Of a DNA stretch of 45,573 bases, positions 1-8,653 are shown piece after piece. The notes under the pieces are model-generated. The model saw only the letters and a list, made by a program, of their open reading frames with translations, was not told the DNA's origin and ran no database searches. The position numbers and the translations under genes were made by a program. Location: assembly GCA_002723345.1 (NCBI GenBank), contig PBNV01000028.1, positions 1 through 45,573 of the forward strand, written 5' to 3'. Every line of letters starts with the position of its first letter. Positions within the stretch are counted from its first letter, which is position 1. Origin of the DNA: Rhodospirillaceae bacterium (lineage in GTDB: Bacteria; Pseudomonadota; Alphaproteobacteria; Rhodospirillales; UBA2165).

Positions 1-1
1 C

Positions 2-889
2 GCCACTTTTGCGGCCTCTAAAAAAATTGTGTTCACGAGCCGTTATGAGGATGTACTCTCGGACGCCGCCGTGGACGCCGTCATTCTGGTGACGCCTCAT
101 GGGCTGCATGAAGAACAAGTGATCACCGCCGCGGCAGCTGGCAAACAGATCTTCTGTGAAAAGCCGTTTAGCCTGACATCCGCGTCGGCTAAACGCATGA
201 TGACGGCCTGCCGGGCCAAGAACCTGATCGTCGGCATCGGCCACGAGCGTCGTTACGAGGGCGCGCTTGTGGAAATGAAACGCATGATAGATGCGGGCGA
301 ACTCGGCACCCCTCTCCATCTAGAATTTAACGCCTCCTATAACTTATTCATGGGCTCGCCTGCGACGGGGTGGCGCCTGGACACGAAACAGGCGCCAGCC
401 GGAACCATGACAGCCCTTGGCGTCCACCAGACCGATTACATCCAGACCCTTGCGGGGCGGGTCAAAACCATCAACGCTAGGATGACCCACCGATCCAAGG
501 ATTATCCGTCTGACGACATTCTTTCGATTCATTTCGAGTTTGAAAATGGCATGTTAGGGTCTTTTACCTCTATCGCCACGACCCCCTTTTATCAGCGCAT
601 GACGGTCTTCGGCGACCGAGCCTGGGCCGAAATCCGGGAAGTTGCCAATGTGGACAAACCAGACCCCACCCTCCTGACCTGGCGAGATATGGAAGACGAG
701 ATCCACACCCGAACGTACAAAAGAACAGATACCGTCCGGGAGAACCTTCACGAATGGGCTTCTGCCGTTGAAGGTGCGGGAGATTATCGGTTCACGGCAG
801 ATCAAATTCTCCACAACGTGGAAATCCTAGATGCGATCGTGAAATCATCAGAAACATGCTCACCGGTGCATCTTGCAGATGCATCATAG
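2..889 (+). CDS. Gfo/Idh/MocA-family NAD(P)-dependent oxidoreductase, 5'-truncated by the window edge
   Basis: The reading frame is open to the first bases of the window, so the start lies upstream. A GTG at 29 is internal. About 295 residues are present against roughly 330-370 for the family, so most of the nucleotide-binding GxGxxG segment is missing. The EKPF motif, whose lysine is catalytic in the family, is visible, as is a G-x-H-x-x-D motif (GVHQTD) that matches the active-site His of Gfo/Idh enzymes. Such enzymes oxidise or reduce sugars, inositols and related polyols in the cytoplasm. The substrate cannot be told. The gene ends about 325 bp before the sulfatase operon and is probably a separate unit. 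Confidence 0.9.
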   Translation, partial: ATFAASKKIVFTSRYEDVLSDAAVDAVILVTPHGLHEEQVITAAAAGKQIFCEKPFSLTSASAKRMMTACRAKNLIVGIGHERRYEGALVEMKRMIDAGELGTPLHLEFNASYNLFMGSPATGWRLDTKQAPAGTMTALGVHQTDYIQTLAGRVKTINARMTHRSKDYPSDDILSIHFEFENGMLGSFTSIATTPFYQRMTVFGDRAWAEIREVANVDKPDPTLLTWRDMEDEIHTRTYKRTDTVRENLHEWASAVEGAGDYRFTADQILHNVEILDAIVKSSETCSPVHLADAS

Positions 890-1215
890 AATGGCCAGAT
901 CCTGAAACAAAATGTTTGCGGAAAATAAGACAGAGACAGCCTGATTGAGGGCTTTTTGAAAAGTGATCATAGAAACTAGGATTTATCTGGTTTACTCGAG
1001 TAGTGACAATCGCTGCCTTTAATGCCACCTCAAGCCCACGTGTAGGCGGGAGTTATAGCAGTCTAGTTCCGATTGCTACAAGGCAATCCGCGGAAGCGCA
1101 GCGTAATCCGGCGACATTAGAAATAGTTGCTAAAGCAACAATTTATTCTGTGTTGCCGATGGCAATTCAGGCTTCATAATTACAGAAGAAACAGAATTTA
1201 TGGTGAGGGACAAAC
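890..1215. other. Intergenic region upstream of the alkylsulfatase operon
   Basis: This 326-bp stretch holds no credible gene. It is the likely promoter and leader region for the sulfatase operon. The only structure I see is a perfect short inverted repeat at 1126-1139, listed separately, and the ribosome-binding sequence GTGAGGGA just before the ATG at 1216. I could not identify convincing -35/-10 boxes. Confidence 0.5.
1126..1139. promoter_or_regulatory. Candidate operator: perfect inverted repeat
   Basis: GTTGCTAAAGCAAC consists of two perfect 6-bp arms around AA and lies 77 bp before the sulfatase start codon, where a repressor or activator site would be expected. No T-run follows, so it does not look like a terminator. 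The regulator is unknown, and a short palindrome can arise by chance. Confidence 0.3.
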
Positions 1216-2910
1216 ATGTCTGAACCTATAGTCCCGTCGGTGCATCCGGACCTGAGACGGCATCAGGAAAACATGATAGCCGAGGTATATACTCTTCGCG
1301 GTCACATCCATACGGCGTTTGGATACTCAATTGTTAATTGCACACTCATTGAAGGCGAGGATGCTTGTATCCTGGTTGATACGATGACGAGCATGGATCG
1401 GGCGGAGATTGTAGCAGCCGAGTTTCAAAAATTAACCGATAAGCCGATCAAAACCGTCGTCTACACCCATTTCCACGCAGATCATGTGAGCGGGACGCAG
1501 GCTTTCGTGTCTGAAGAAGACGTAGCGTCGGGCGCAGTGGAGATCATCGCTCAAGAAGAATTGGTAGATCATGTTATGCGGGACGTAGGCCTCATAGCGC
1601 CGATCTTAGGACGCCGCGCAATGTACCAATTTGGCATGCGGTTACCTGTCAGCGATGAAGGAACTGTTGGCGCGGGTCTCGGCCCGCCGCAGCGCCAGGG
1701 TGTCCGTACGTTCATGCCGCCCACTAAAACGTTCGGAAAACTATACGAGGGCGAAACCGGCGGCATCCCCTTTGAGATCCACCACATTCCGTCGGAAACA
1801 GAGGACCAATGCGCGGTCTGGTTGCCGCAGGAGAGGGTACTGCTATCCGCCGATGCCGTGTATGAGTCGTTTCCAAACGTTTATGCATTGCGCGGAACAC
1901 GTTTCCGAAATCCCATGATCTGGGCTCAGGGTGTGGACCGCCTGCGTGAATTTAACGCCGACATACTGATCCCGCACCATGGTCACCCGGTCGAGGGTGC
2001 AGATCAAATTTCGGATCTACTCACGGACTATCGGGACGCCATTCAGTTCGTCCATGACCAAACTCTTCGTTACATGAACAAAGGCTATACCTCGGATGAA
2101 ATCAAAGAAGTTGTCACGATGCCGACGCGACTTCAGAACCATCCCTGGCTCGGCGAGTTCTATGGCTCGTATAAACATTCTATCCCAGCCATCTGCGTTG
2201 GGTATCTTGGCTGGTATCAAGGTGATCCTATCACGCTGGAACCCACCCCTTGGGTCGAGAGGGCGCAGCGCTATCTGGATATGATGGGCGGTCGAGAGAC
2301 CGTCCTCGCCAGAGCTCGCGATGCCCTCCATGGTGGCGACGCTCAATGGGCCGCAGAACTCGCTACCTGGGTGGTTCGAGTGGATAAATCAGACGCTGAA
2401 GCCCGCGCCGTGAAGGCGGACGCCCTGCGCGTGTGGGCCTACAACCAGAAAAACGCCACCTGGCGAAACTGGGGCCTCACGTCGGCGCTAGAATTGGATG
2501 GTGAATTGGATCAGGCCGGCGGAGGCATGGTCTTGGGCTCACCAGACCAGGTTAAAGGGTTCCCACTCAGTGCCATCATGACCGTAATGACAGTTCGCCT
2601 GAAAGCCGAAGAGTCCTGGGACACCCAAATACGGGTGGTTTTTGAAACAACAGACTCAAATGAAGGGTGCGCACTCGAAGTTCGCAAAGGTGTCTGTCAG
2701 TTTTTTGCGGTGCCTACTGAAGATCGGGACGCCACGGTTAAATTTAACCGGCCATTCGTGCTTCAATGGATTTTCGGGAAAATTACATTTGAGGATGCCT
2801 TAGCCGCCGGTAACATTTCGGTTGATGGGGACGCATCAGTCGTATCCACATTTCTAAGTAAGTTCGAGCCGTTCAATGAGGCGACAAATATTTCGATTGC
2901 CGTCAGATAA
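1216..2910 (+). CDS. Alkyl sulfatase, metallo-beta-lactamase type (SdsA1/BDS1 family)
   Basis: Hydrolyses alkyl (or aryl) sulfate esters to an alcohol plus sulfate. The metallo-beta-lactamase domain carries THFHADH with H85, H87, D89 and H90 as dinuclear zinc ligands, acidic ligands near E195 and D213, and H255 in the HHGHP segment. The family signature NVYALRG (about 221-227) follows, then the alpha-helical dimerisation domain with YGSYKHS and YLGWYQGDP (about 316-337). The last 120 or so residues match the SCP2-like lipid-binding domain. At 564 residues it is shorter than SdsA1 (about 650). No signal peptide is visible, which suggests a cytoplasmic enzyme. The start follows a GAGGGA ribosome-binding site. 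It opens an operon with an SDR 17 bp downstream, which could oxidise the released alcohol. Confidence 0.93.
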   Translation: MSEPIVPSVHPDLRRHQENMIAEVYTLRGHIHTAFGYSIVNCTLIEGEDACILVDTMTSMDRAEIVAAEFQKLTDKPIKTVVYTHFHADHVSGTQAFVSEEDVASGAVEIIAQEELVDHVMRDVGLIAPILGRRAMYQFGMRLPVSDEGTVGAGLGPPQRQGVRTFMPPTKTFGKLYEGETGGIPFEIHHIPSETEDQCAVWLPQERVLLSADAVYESFPNVYALRGTRFRNPMIWAQGVDRLREFNADILIPHHGHPVEGADQISDLLTDYRDAIQFVHDQTLRYMNKGYTSDEIKEVVTMPTRLQNHPWLGEFYGSYKHSIPAICVGYLGWYQGDPITLEPTPWVERAQRYLDMMGGRETVLARARDALHGGDAQWAAELATWVVRVDKSDAEARAVKADALRVWAYNQKNATWRNWGLTSALELDGELDQAGGGMVLGSPDQVKGFPLSAIMTVMTVRLKAEESWDTQIRVVFETTDSNEGCALEVRKGVCQFFAVPTEDRDATVKFNRPFVLQWIFGKITFEDALAAGNISVDGDASVVSTFLSKFEPFNEATNISIAVR

Positions 2911-2927
2911 AACTCGAGGAGAGAACG

Positions 2928-3683
2928 ATGAATAGACTGACAGATAAAGTCGCCATCGTCACTGGCGCAGCTCAAGGTATAGGAGAAACCTATGCCAAAT
3001 CGCTCGCTGCGGAGGGCGCCAAGGTCATGGTCTCCGATCTCGATGACCCATCCCGCGTAGTGGCAGAAATCAAAGCTTCGGGTGGCACGGCGGCTGGCCA
3101 TTTGGCCGACGTGACCGATGATGCGTCCATCGCTGCAATGGTCGACGCAACAGAAAAAGAATTCGGTGCGGTCGAAATTCTGGTCAACAACGCGGCCCTA
3201 TTTGCCGCACTCCGTCTGACCCCCATCATGGAGATGAGCAACGAGGCGTGGGATAAAACCATGACCGTGAATGTGCGGGGCACCTTCCAATGTATTAAAG
3301 CTGTTGTGCCGAGCATGCTTAAAAATGGTCGGGGCAAGATCATTAATGTGAGCTCCGGAACCTTTTATTACGGCGGCCCCGGCATGGCAGATTACGTAAG
3401 CTCTAAGGGGGCAATCCTTGGCCTAACGCGCTCGGCGGCTCGGGAATTTGGCGATCAAAACATCCATGTTAATGCAATTGTCCCTGGTCTGACCATCAGT
3501 GAGGGCGTCGACACCCATCCACAACTCGGCGTGGCCCGGGAACCTACTGTGGCGAGCCGGATTCTAAAGCGGGAAATGATGCCAGAAGATCTTATCGGGA
3601 CACTGCTGTTTCTTGCATCTGAGGACAGTGATTTCCTATCAGGCCAATCCATCAACGTGGATGGCGGACGTTTTTGCCAATAA
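2928..3683 (+). CDS. Short-chain dehydrogenase/reductase (classical SDR)
   Basis: A 251-residue classical SDR. It shows the nucleotide-binding TGAAQGIG (12-19), NNAA (87-90) and the catalytic S142/S143, Y156 and K160 in DYVSSK. The C-terminus ends in the usual SGQSINVDGG segment. D37 and D39 after the second beta strand (SDLDD) favour NAD(H). An AGGAG-like site (GAGGAGAG) precedes the ATG. It sits 17 bp after the alkylsulfatase and 48 bp before a GST, so it is probably co-transcribed. Oxidation of the alcohol product of the sulfatase is a reasonable inference. The true substrate is unknown. Confidence 0.92.
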   Translation: MNRLTDKVAIVTGAAQGIGETYAKSLAAEGAKVMVSDLDDPSRVVAEIKASGGTAAGHLADVTDDASIAAMVDATEKEFGAVEILVNNAALFAALRLTPIMEMSNEAWDKTMTVNVRGTFQCIKAVVPSMLKNGRGKIINVSSGTFYYGGPGMADYVSSKGAILGLTRSAAREFGDQNIHVNAIVPGLTISEGVDTHPQLGVAREPTVASRILKREMMPEDLIGTLLFLASEDSDFLSGQSINVDGGRFCQ

Positions 3684-3731
3684 AAAGCCTTGTCCAAGAA
3701 ATTTACCAATAAACGTGGTCGGTGACTGAAC

Positions 3732-4526
3732 ATGCTAGAGCTTTATCATCACGGGTCATCTGTCTGCGCAGCCAAAGTAAGACTTATCCTCGCGGAGAAG
3801 AACCTAGAATGGACTGGTCATTACCTCGATATCCTTGCTGGCGAGCAGTTCAACCCCGATTATTTAAAACTTAACCCGAAAGCTGTGGTTCCGACGCTGA
3901 TCCACGACGGCGAGGTGATTACAGAATCAACCATCATTTGCGAGTATCTCGATGATGCCTTTACAGGTCATCCTCTTAAACCCGCGGAGGCCTTGCCGCG
4001 TGCGCGGATGCGTTACTGGACCAAGCTAGTCGATGAGGAGGTGCACCCTGCAGTGAGACCCGTGACGTATGTCAGCACGCATCGACATACCATTTTGAAG
4101 CGATCACAAGCCGAAGTTGAGGAGCACATCGAACGTGATCCCGATCCGATGTGGCGGGAGCGAAAGCGCGGATGGATCTTTGATGGTTTTGACGCACCTG
4201 ATGTCCGCCAAGCAGTTTTGTTTTTTGACCACCTGCTGAAGAGAATGGATGCGATATTGGCCAGTCATGAATGGCTAACGGGCAACACCTATACGATGGC
4301 GGACAGTGCTCTGACCCCCTACGTCAACAGGCTAGACATGCTGGGATTTGCGGACATGTGGTCACCTCACCACCATCTTAGACGTTGGTTTGATCAGGTC
4401 AGAAATCGACCGAGCTTTGAGCCAGCCCTTTTCCAGTATTTGCCTGAAGACCTTCGTAACGATATGAGGAGCCGTGGCCGGCAGGCTTGGCCAGAGGTCA
4501 AAAAACTGCTCGACAATAAAACCTGA
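3732..4526 (+). CDS. Glutathione S-transferase family protein, LigF-like, first of a tandem pair
   Basis: 264 residues: an N-terminal thioredoxin-fold domain (1-80) and a helical C-terminal domain. Visible glutathione-site features are S9/S10, the cis-proline P54 in AVVPTL, and E65-S66 contacting the gamma-glutamyl group. The ESTIICEYLDDAF stretch and the following KPAEALPRARMRYWTKLVDEE region resemble bacterial beta-etherase LigF, as I remember that protein. A shared C-terminal tail with a W-P-E motif (RQAWPEVKKLL) recurs in the two other GSTs of this window. It is probably cytosolic. It could cleave aryl ethers or conjugate or dehalogenate electrophiles, and homology alone does not decide which. 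Confidence 0.9.
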   Translation: MLELYHHGSSVCAAKVRLILAEKNLEWTGHYLDILAGEQFNPDYLKLNPKAVVPTLIHDGEVITESTIICEYLDDAFTGHPLKPAEALPRARMRYWTKLVDEEVHPAVRPVTYVSTHRHTILKRSQAEVEEHIERDPDPMWRERKRGWIFDGFDAPDVRQAVLFFDHLLKRMDAILASHEWLTGNTYTMADSALTPYVNRLDMLGFADMWSPHHHLRRWFDQVRNRPSFEPALFQYLPEDLRNDMRSRGRQAWPEVKKLLDNKT

Positions 4527-4550
4527 TCCTGTTTCGGAGAGAGGGAAATC

Positions 4551-5360
4551 ATGCTTGAACTCTACCATCACGGTTCGTCCGTATGCGCCGCCAAAGTCCG
4601 GATATATCTCGCAGAAAAAGGGCTCGATTGGAGCGGCCACTATATCGATATCCTTAAGGGTGATCAGTTTGATCCTGCATATATCAAACTCAACCCCAAA
4701 GCAGTGGTCCCGACCTTGCTCCATGACGGAAATGTTATTTGCGACTCCACGGTAATTTGCGAGTACATCGAAAATACTTTTGTCGAGAGACCGCTTCGCC
4801 CAGAGGACCCTCTTCAAATTGCCAAGGTTATGGAGTGGACGAAGGCAGTCGATGAGGAATTACACCCAGCATGTGCGTGGCTGACCTTTCTAACCTGTCA
4901 CCGCCACATAATTCTTCGTCTCGGTGACCAGGGTGTCGAAGACTTTCTGAATTCCACCCCACGTTTTTCCGTAACTTCCAACTGGCACGAAACAAAAAAG
5001 AGTATCGTTCGAAATGGCTTTCAGGCCGAAGGTGCTGAAGCAAAGGTGAGGCTTTATGATCATTACCTCCATAAAATGGAGAGTGCCCTAGAAAACCATG
5101 AATGGCTCGCGTCTGATAGCTTCACATTCGCGGATATTGCTATTATGCCCTACGTCAACCGCCTCGATATGCTCTCGCTCGACCACATGTGGAAAAATAG
5201 CAGACTCCCGAGAGTTGAGGGCTGGTTCTCTCGAGTAAAAGCACGGGATAGTTTCAAACCGATGCTCTTAGATTGGTGTCCAGAAGACCTCACCAACGAC
5301 TTGAGGGCCTATGGTAAAACCAGTTGGCCAGAGGTACGCAAAATACTTGGTATCACTTGA
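4551..5360 (+). CDS. Glutathione S-transferase family protein, LigF-like, second of a tandem pair
   Basis: 269 residues and a clear paralogue of the gene 24 bp upstream. Both start MLELYHHGSSVCAAKVR and share NPKAVVPTL, with cis-proline P54. The glutathione-contact pair is D65-S66 where the neighbour has E65-S66. The middle of the C-terminal domain, which forms the substrate pocket, has diverged most, so the copies likely handle different substrates or stereoisomers. It ends with the same W-P-E tail (KTSWPEVRKIL). Beta-etherase systems often use several GSTs for opposite stereoisomers. Applying that here is inference. A GAGGGA site precedes the ATG. It is the last gene of the sulfatase operon. 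Confidence 0.9.
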   Translation: MLELYHHGSSVCAAKVRIYLAEKGLDWSGHYIDILKGDQFDPAYIKLNPKAVVPTLLHDGNVICDSTVICEYIENTFVERPLRPEDPLQIAKVMEWTKAVDEELHPACAWLTFLTCHRHIILRLGDQGVEDFLNSTPRFSVTSNWHETKKSIVRNGFQAEGAEAKVRLYDHYLHKMESALENHEWLASDSFTFADIAIMPYVNRLDMLSLDHMWKNSRLPRVEGWFSRVKARDSFKPMLLDWCPEDLTNDLRAYGKTSWPEVRKILGIT

Positions 5361-5423
5361 TCTCATGAAGTACCAAACATCGCTCTAAGTGCCAGCTAAC
5401 CAATTAATCCAAGAAACGTTCAG

Positions 5424-5494
5424 TTAGGTTACAGAACCCCGTTTCATTGACTTTGTCTGCAATATTGATAAGGTTTTTGCTCACATTAGGTTAC
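5424..5494. repeat. Direct repeat TTAGGTTAC upstream of the TRAP operon
   Basis: The 9-mer TTAGGTTAC occurs at 5424-5432 and again at 5486-5494, 62 bp apart, in the 197-bp gap before dctP. A second 7-mer, ACGTTCA, flanks them at about 5416 and 5493. Direct repeats at about six helical turns upstream of a transporter operon could bind a regulator. The evidence is position and repetition only. Confidence 0.25.
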
Positions 5495-5557
5495 GTTCAA
5501 CTCGTTTTGATCTGATAGAACGCAAAAAAGCTAAGTCGAAAAAAAAAGGGGGACTTA

Positions 5558-6592
5558 ATGACTGGTATCAGCACCAAGCTGCTTGCGACTGCAGCAATCA
5601 CTGGCGCAGTATTTTCTTTTACGGCGCTTCCAAACACTCAAGCAAAGGCCAAAGAATTAAAGATAGCAACATTCATGAGCCCGAAGCACTACTTAAACCG
5701 GGTCGCCTTTAAGAAACTAGCGGAAGATATTGGCAAAGCCACCGGCGGAAGCACTACAGCAAAGTTATATGCCAGTGGGCAACTCGGTAAAGGGCCGGTT
5801 CAACAATACAAACGTGTGTTGAATAATGTGGCGGAGATCAGCTTTGTTATACAGGGGTACACATCAACAATTTTTCCGCGAACTTTAATTGCTTCCAAAC
5901 CCGGTGTTGGCAAAACGGCAAAAGAAATTACCGAGAAAACATGGAGTATTTATAACGAGTATCTATCGCCCGAATACAGCAAGGTAAAAATGCTCGGTAT
6001 CTGGTCAAACACTCCATCAGTGCTGATCATGAAAAAAAAGTTGGTTACAAAAATTGAAGATTTAAGTGGTTTGAAAATAAGAGCGCTAGACGCCACGAAT
6101 ATTCCAATGATGAAAGCCTGGGGTGCTTCTGGGGTAGCTATGCCAATAAGTAAGGTATATGACGCGTTGGATAAGGGTGTTCTTGATGGAACATATTCCG
6201 CAATAAATTGTTTATTCGCGCCATGGAGATTTTCAGAGAGTTCTAAATTTGTCACCGACGGCATGAATGCACAATCCGCGATGTTCATGCTGGCGATGAA
6301 TAAAAATACATGGGACGGGCTGCCAAAAGGGGACCAAAGAGCAATAAGCGGACTTACGGGCACAAACTGGAGCATTAAAACAGCGGTAGGCTGGGCTCAG
6401 CCGGACGTGAAAGCGCTAGCGCGCGCGAAAAAGGGAGATGTTGGCCTAAAGTACCATCGGGTCTCTCCAGCTGAGAAAGCACGTTTCGATGCTGCATCAG
6501 CCAAAGCGGTGAATGCATATCTTGACGCACTTGAAAAAAAGGGTATCCCAGCAAGGGCCATCTACGCCAAATTAACCGGCAAATCCAGCTGA
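5558..6592 (+). CDS. dctP: TRAP transporter substrate-binding protein, DctP type
   Basis: A periplasmic solute-binding subunit of 344 residues. The N-terminus has a Sec signal peptide: a short polar start, a hydrophobic stretch about 7-25, then NTQAKA before the mature protein near residue 32. The DctP fold is recognisable, including the GLKIRALDA segment whose Arg normally pairs with the carboxylate of the ligand, and the YDALDKGVLDG segment. The ligand is probably an organic acid. A strong GGGGGA ribosome-binding site precedes the ATG. The gene is richer in A+T than its neighbours. The small and large permease genes follow at 6625 and 7183, making a complete operon. Confidence 0.93.
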   Translation: MTGISTKLLATAAITGAVFSFTALPNTQAKAKELKIATFMSPKHYLNRVAFKKLAEDIGKATGGSTTAKLYASGQLGKGPVQQYKRVLNNVAEISFVIQGYTSTIFPRTLIASKPGVGKTAKEITEKTWSIYNEYLSPEYSKVKMLGIWSNTPSVLIMKKKLVTKIEDLSGLKIRALDATNIPMMKAWGASGVAMPISKVYDALDKGVLDGTYSAINCLFAPWRFSESSKFVTDGMNAQSAMFMLAMNKNTWDGLPKGDQRAISGLTGTNWSIKTAVGWAQPDVKALARAKKGDVGLKYHRVSPAEKARFDAASAKAVNAYLDALEKKGIPARAIYAKLTGKSS

Positions 6593-6624
6593 GGTCGGTC
6601 TAGGGGCTCAAAAAGGCGTCAATT

Positions 6625-7164
6625 ATGCCTGTCTCTCAGGGAGGGTCGGATCCACTGCTCACTATTGTCGACAGAGTGGTCCGTCCCATTTCTTTGTATA
6701 TTGGCGGCGCAGCGCTGCTATCGCTGGGAATGCTTACGATTACCGCTGTCGGGTTTCGTTATGCATTAAATTCGCCGATTTTTGGGGCAAGCGACTTAAA
6801 GCAGATATTGCTTCTTGCCGTAGTCACGTTTTCGGTCGCTCACAGCGGTCGAACAGGCGGTCAAGTCGCCGTTGAAATTCTCGACTCTGTTAGCGGGCCC
6901 GAAATCACCCGATGGACTGACATCGTTGTGAAAATAATCGGTGTTGCTATGCTCACCATTTTGTCTTGGCAATTGGTGATAAACGGCATCAATGCTGCAG
7001 ATTATGGTGAGGCCTCGGGCTCGCTAACCATCCCATTTGGACCCTTTTTCATTGCATTGGCTTGTGGCATGGCCCTTTACGGTATCGTCTTAATTGTGGA
7101 GATCTGCTCCCACATAAGAGGTTATTCAGTCCGCCACCATCAAGACTCAATCGAAGAAGAATAA
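6625..7164 (+). CDS. dctQ: TRAP transporter small permease, DctQ type
   Basis: 179 residues with four predicted membrane helices (about 18-40, 55-75, 95-117 and 133-155), the usual DctQ layout. It partners the large permease in the inner membrane. The gene lies 32 bp after dctP and 18 bp before dctM. The N-terminal GASDLKQILLLAVVTFSVAH region corresponds to the conserved second helix of the family. Confidence 0.9.
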   Translation: MPVSQGGSDPLLTIVDRVVRPISLYIGGAALLSLGMLTITAVGFRYALNSPIFGASDLKQILLLAVVTFSVAHSGRTGGQVAVEILDSVSGPEITRWTDIVVKIIGVAMLTILSWQLVINGINAADYGEASGSLTIPFGPFFIALACGMALYGIVLIVEICSHIRGYSVRHHQDSIEEE

Positions 7165-7182
7165 AAAAAGAGAGCCGACAAT

Positions 7183-8490
7183 ATGTCTGCAACTGCCATA
7201 GGCGTCTTGGGATTGATATTTTTATTTCTATTCTTGGCACTTCGGATGCCGGTGGCCATGGCAATGATGGTGGTGGGTTTTTTTGGCACAATTTCCATTA
7301 GCGGCCTCCCCGCCGCTCTCTCCATACTCGGTGGCGAGGCTTTTGAAATTTCGACAACGGAAACACTGATTGTTATTCCGCTGTTTATCCTCATGGGCAA
7401 CCTAGCCGGGGTCTCTGGCATCAGTAAAGACCTTTACGCTGCAGCCTATGCCTGGCTTGGACATTACCGAGGAGGACTCGCATCCGCTACGATCGGCGGC
7501 TGTGCGGGGTTTGCCGCACTTAGTGGCTCATCTATCGCATCAGCCGTCACAATGGGCCGCGTCGCGCTACCAGAAATGAAACACTACAAATACGGTGACA
7601 GCTTAGCAACCGGAGCCGTTGCCGCCGGCGGAACATTGGGCATTCTGATCCCACCCTCAACGGGCATGATCATTTACGCCATCTTAACCGAGGAGTCCAT
7701 TGGTCGGCTATTCATGGCCGGGGTGTTCCCTGGCCTGCTAATGACGGCTCTGTTCATTATAGCGATTTACCTTGTGACGACTCTGAAACCAGACTTGGGA
7801 CCGAGAGCTGAGAGGGCTTCGTATGATGCCCGATTCAAATCCCTCGGCCGAGCCGTTGTCATGATTGGCATCGTACTAATAACCATCGGCGGCATTTTTA
7901 TTGGAGTATTTACGCCAGTTGAAGCATCCGGCGTAGGTGCTTCCCTCACTCTCATTGTGGCTTTGGCAAAAGGGGCTCTCAATCGGCATAATTTTCGCGT
8001 CGTAGTCCTGCAAACAATGGGAACATCCGCCACGGTCTTTATGATTTTAATCGGTGCTTTCGTTTTCATTCCGTTCATGGCTCTAACTGAGATACCGGCG
8101 AACATTGTCAGTTTTTTGACCAGTCTGGATGTCGGACGTTACGGCATTTTAATAATTATCCTGGCAACCTATATCTTTCTTGGCACCTTCCTGGAAGGCC
8201 TGGCTATGCTTGTGCTCACCCTTCACATAACACTCCCCGTTATCTTGGAGCTTGGGTTCGATCCTATCTGGTTTGGAGTTATGGTCGTTATCGTGCTGGA
8301 AATGGGCCTAATCAGCCCACCAGTTGGAGTAAATGTTTTCGTTGTAAAAAGCGTCGCTCCAGACGTGCCTATGGGCACCATTTTTCGAGGTATCTGGCCA
8401 TTCTGGATTGCGATGGCGGCAACCTTGGCTTTTCTCATTCAGTGGCCACAGATAGCTTTATATCTACCTAACGCCATGTTTGGTACATAA
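7183..8490 (+). CDS. dctM: TRAP transporter large permease, DctM type
   Basis: 435 residues, about twelve hydrophobic segments and a good match in length to DctM. Conserved family stretches are visible: GCAGFAALSGSSIASAVTMG, GGTLGILIPPST (both halves of the transport core), and EMGLISPPVGVN near the C-terminus. It drives sodium-dependent uptake of the ligand presented by DctP. An AAGAGAG site precedes the ATG at 7183. No clear hairpin terminator was found between its end and the convergent DMT gene. Confidence 0.94.
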   Translation: MSATAIGVLGLIFLFLFLALRMPVAMAMMVVGFFGTISISGLPAALSILGGEAFEISTTETLIVIPLFILMGNLAGVSGISKDLYAAAYAWLGHYRGGLASATIGGCAGFAALSGSSIASAVTMGRVALPEMKHYKYGDSLATGAVAAGGTLGILIPPSTGMIIYAILTEESIGRLFMAGVFPGLLMTALFIIAIYLVTTLKPDLGPRAERASYDARFKSLGRAVVMIGIVLITIGGIFIGVFTPVEASGVGASLTLIVALAKGALNRHNFRVVVLQTMGTSATVFMILIGAFVFIPFMALTEIPANIVSFLTSLDVGRYGILIIILATYIFLGTFLEGLAMLVLTLHITLPVILELGFDPIWFGVMVVIVLEMGLISPPVGVNVFVVKSVAPDVPMGTIFRGIWPFWIAMAATLAFLIQWPQIALYLPNAMFGT

Positions 8491-8653
8491 TGTTCACCCA
8501 TAACAGCAACTCCAAACTATTAAAACTTATGGCCATTAGAAGTTTCAGGTATAACGGAGCAACGTGAGTTAAACCCCGCCATATGTGTTAGCAGCGCGAT
8601 TTTTACGTGAGGCGACAGTTAAGATTAATGCGCCGAGCCAACTTTAGGGTTAG

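Noticed and set aside
7062..8438. Several overlapping open frames on both strands inside the TRAP permease genes
   Set aside because: They are shadows of well-recognised genes in other frames, with no independent similarity.
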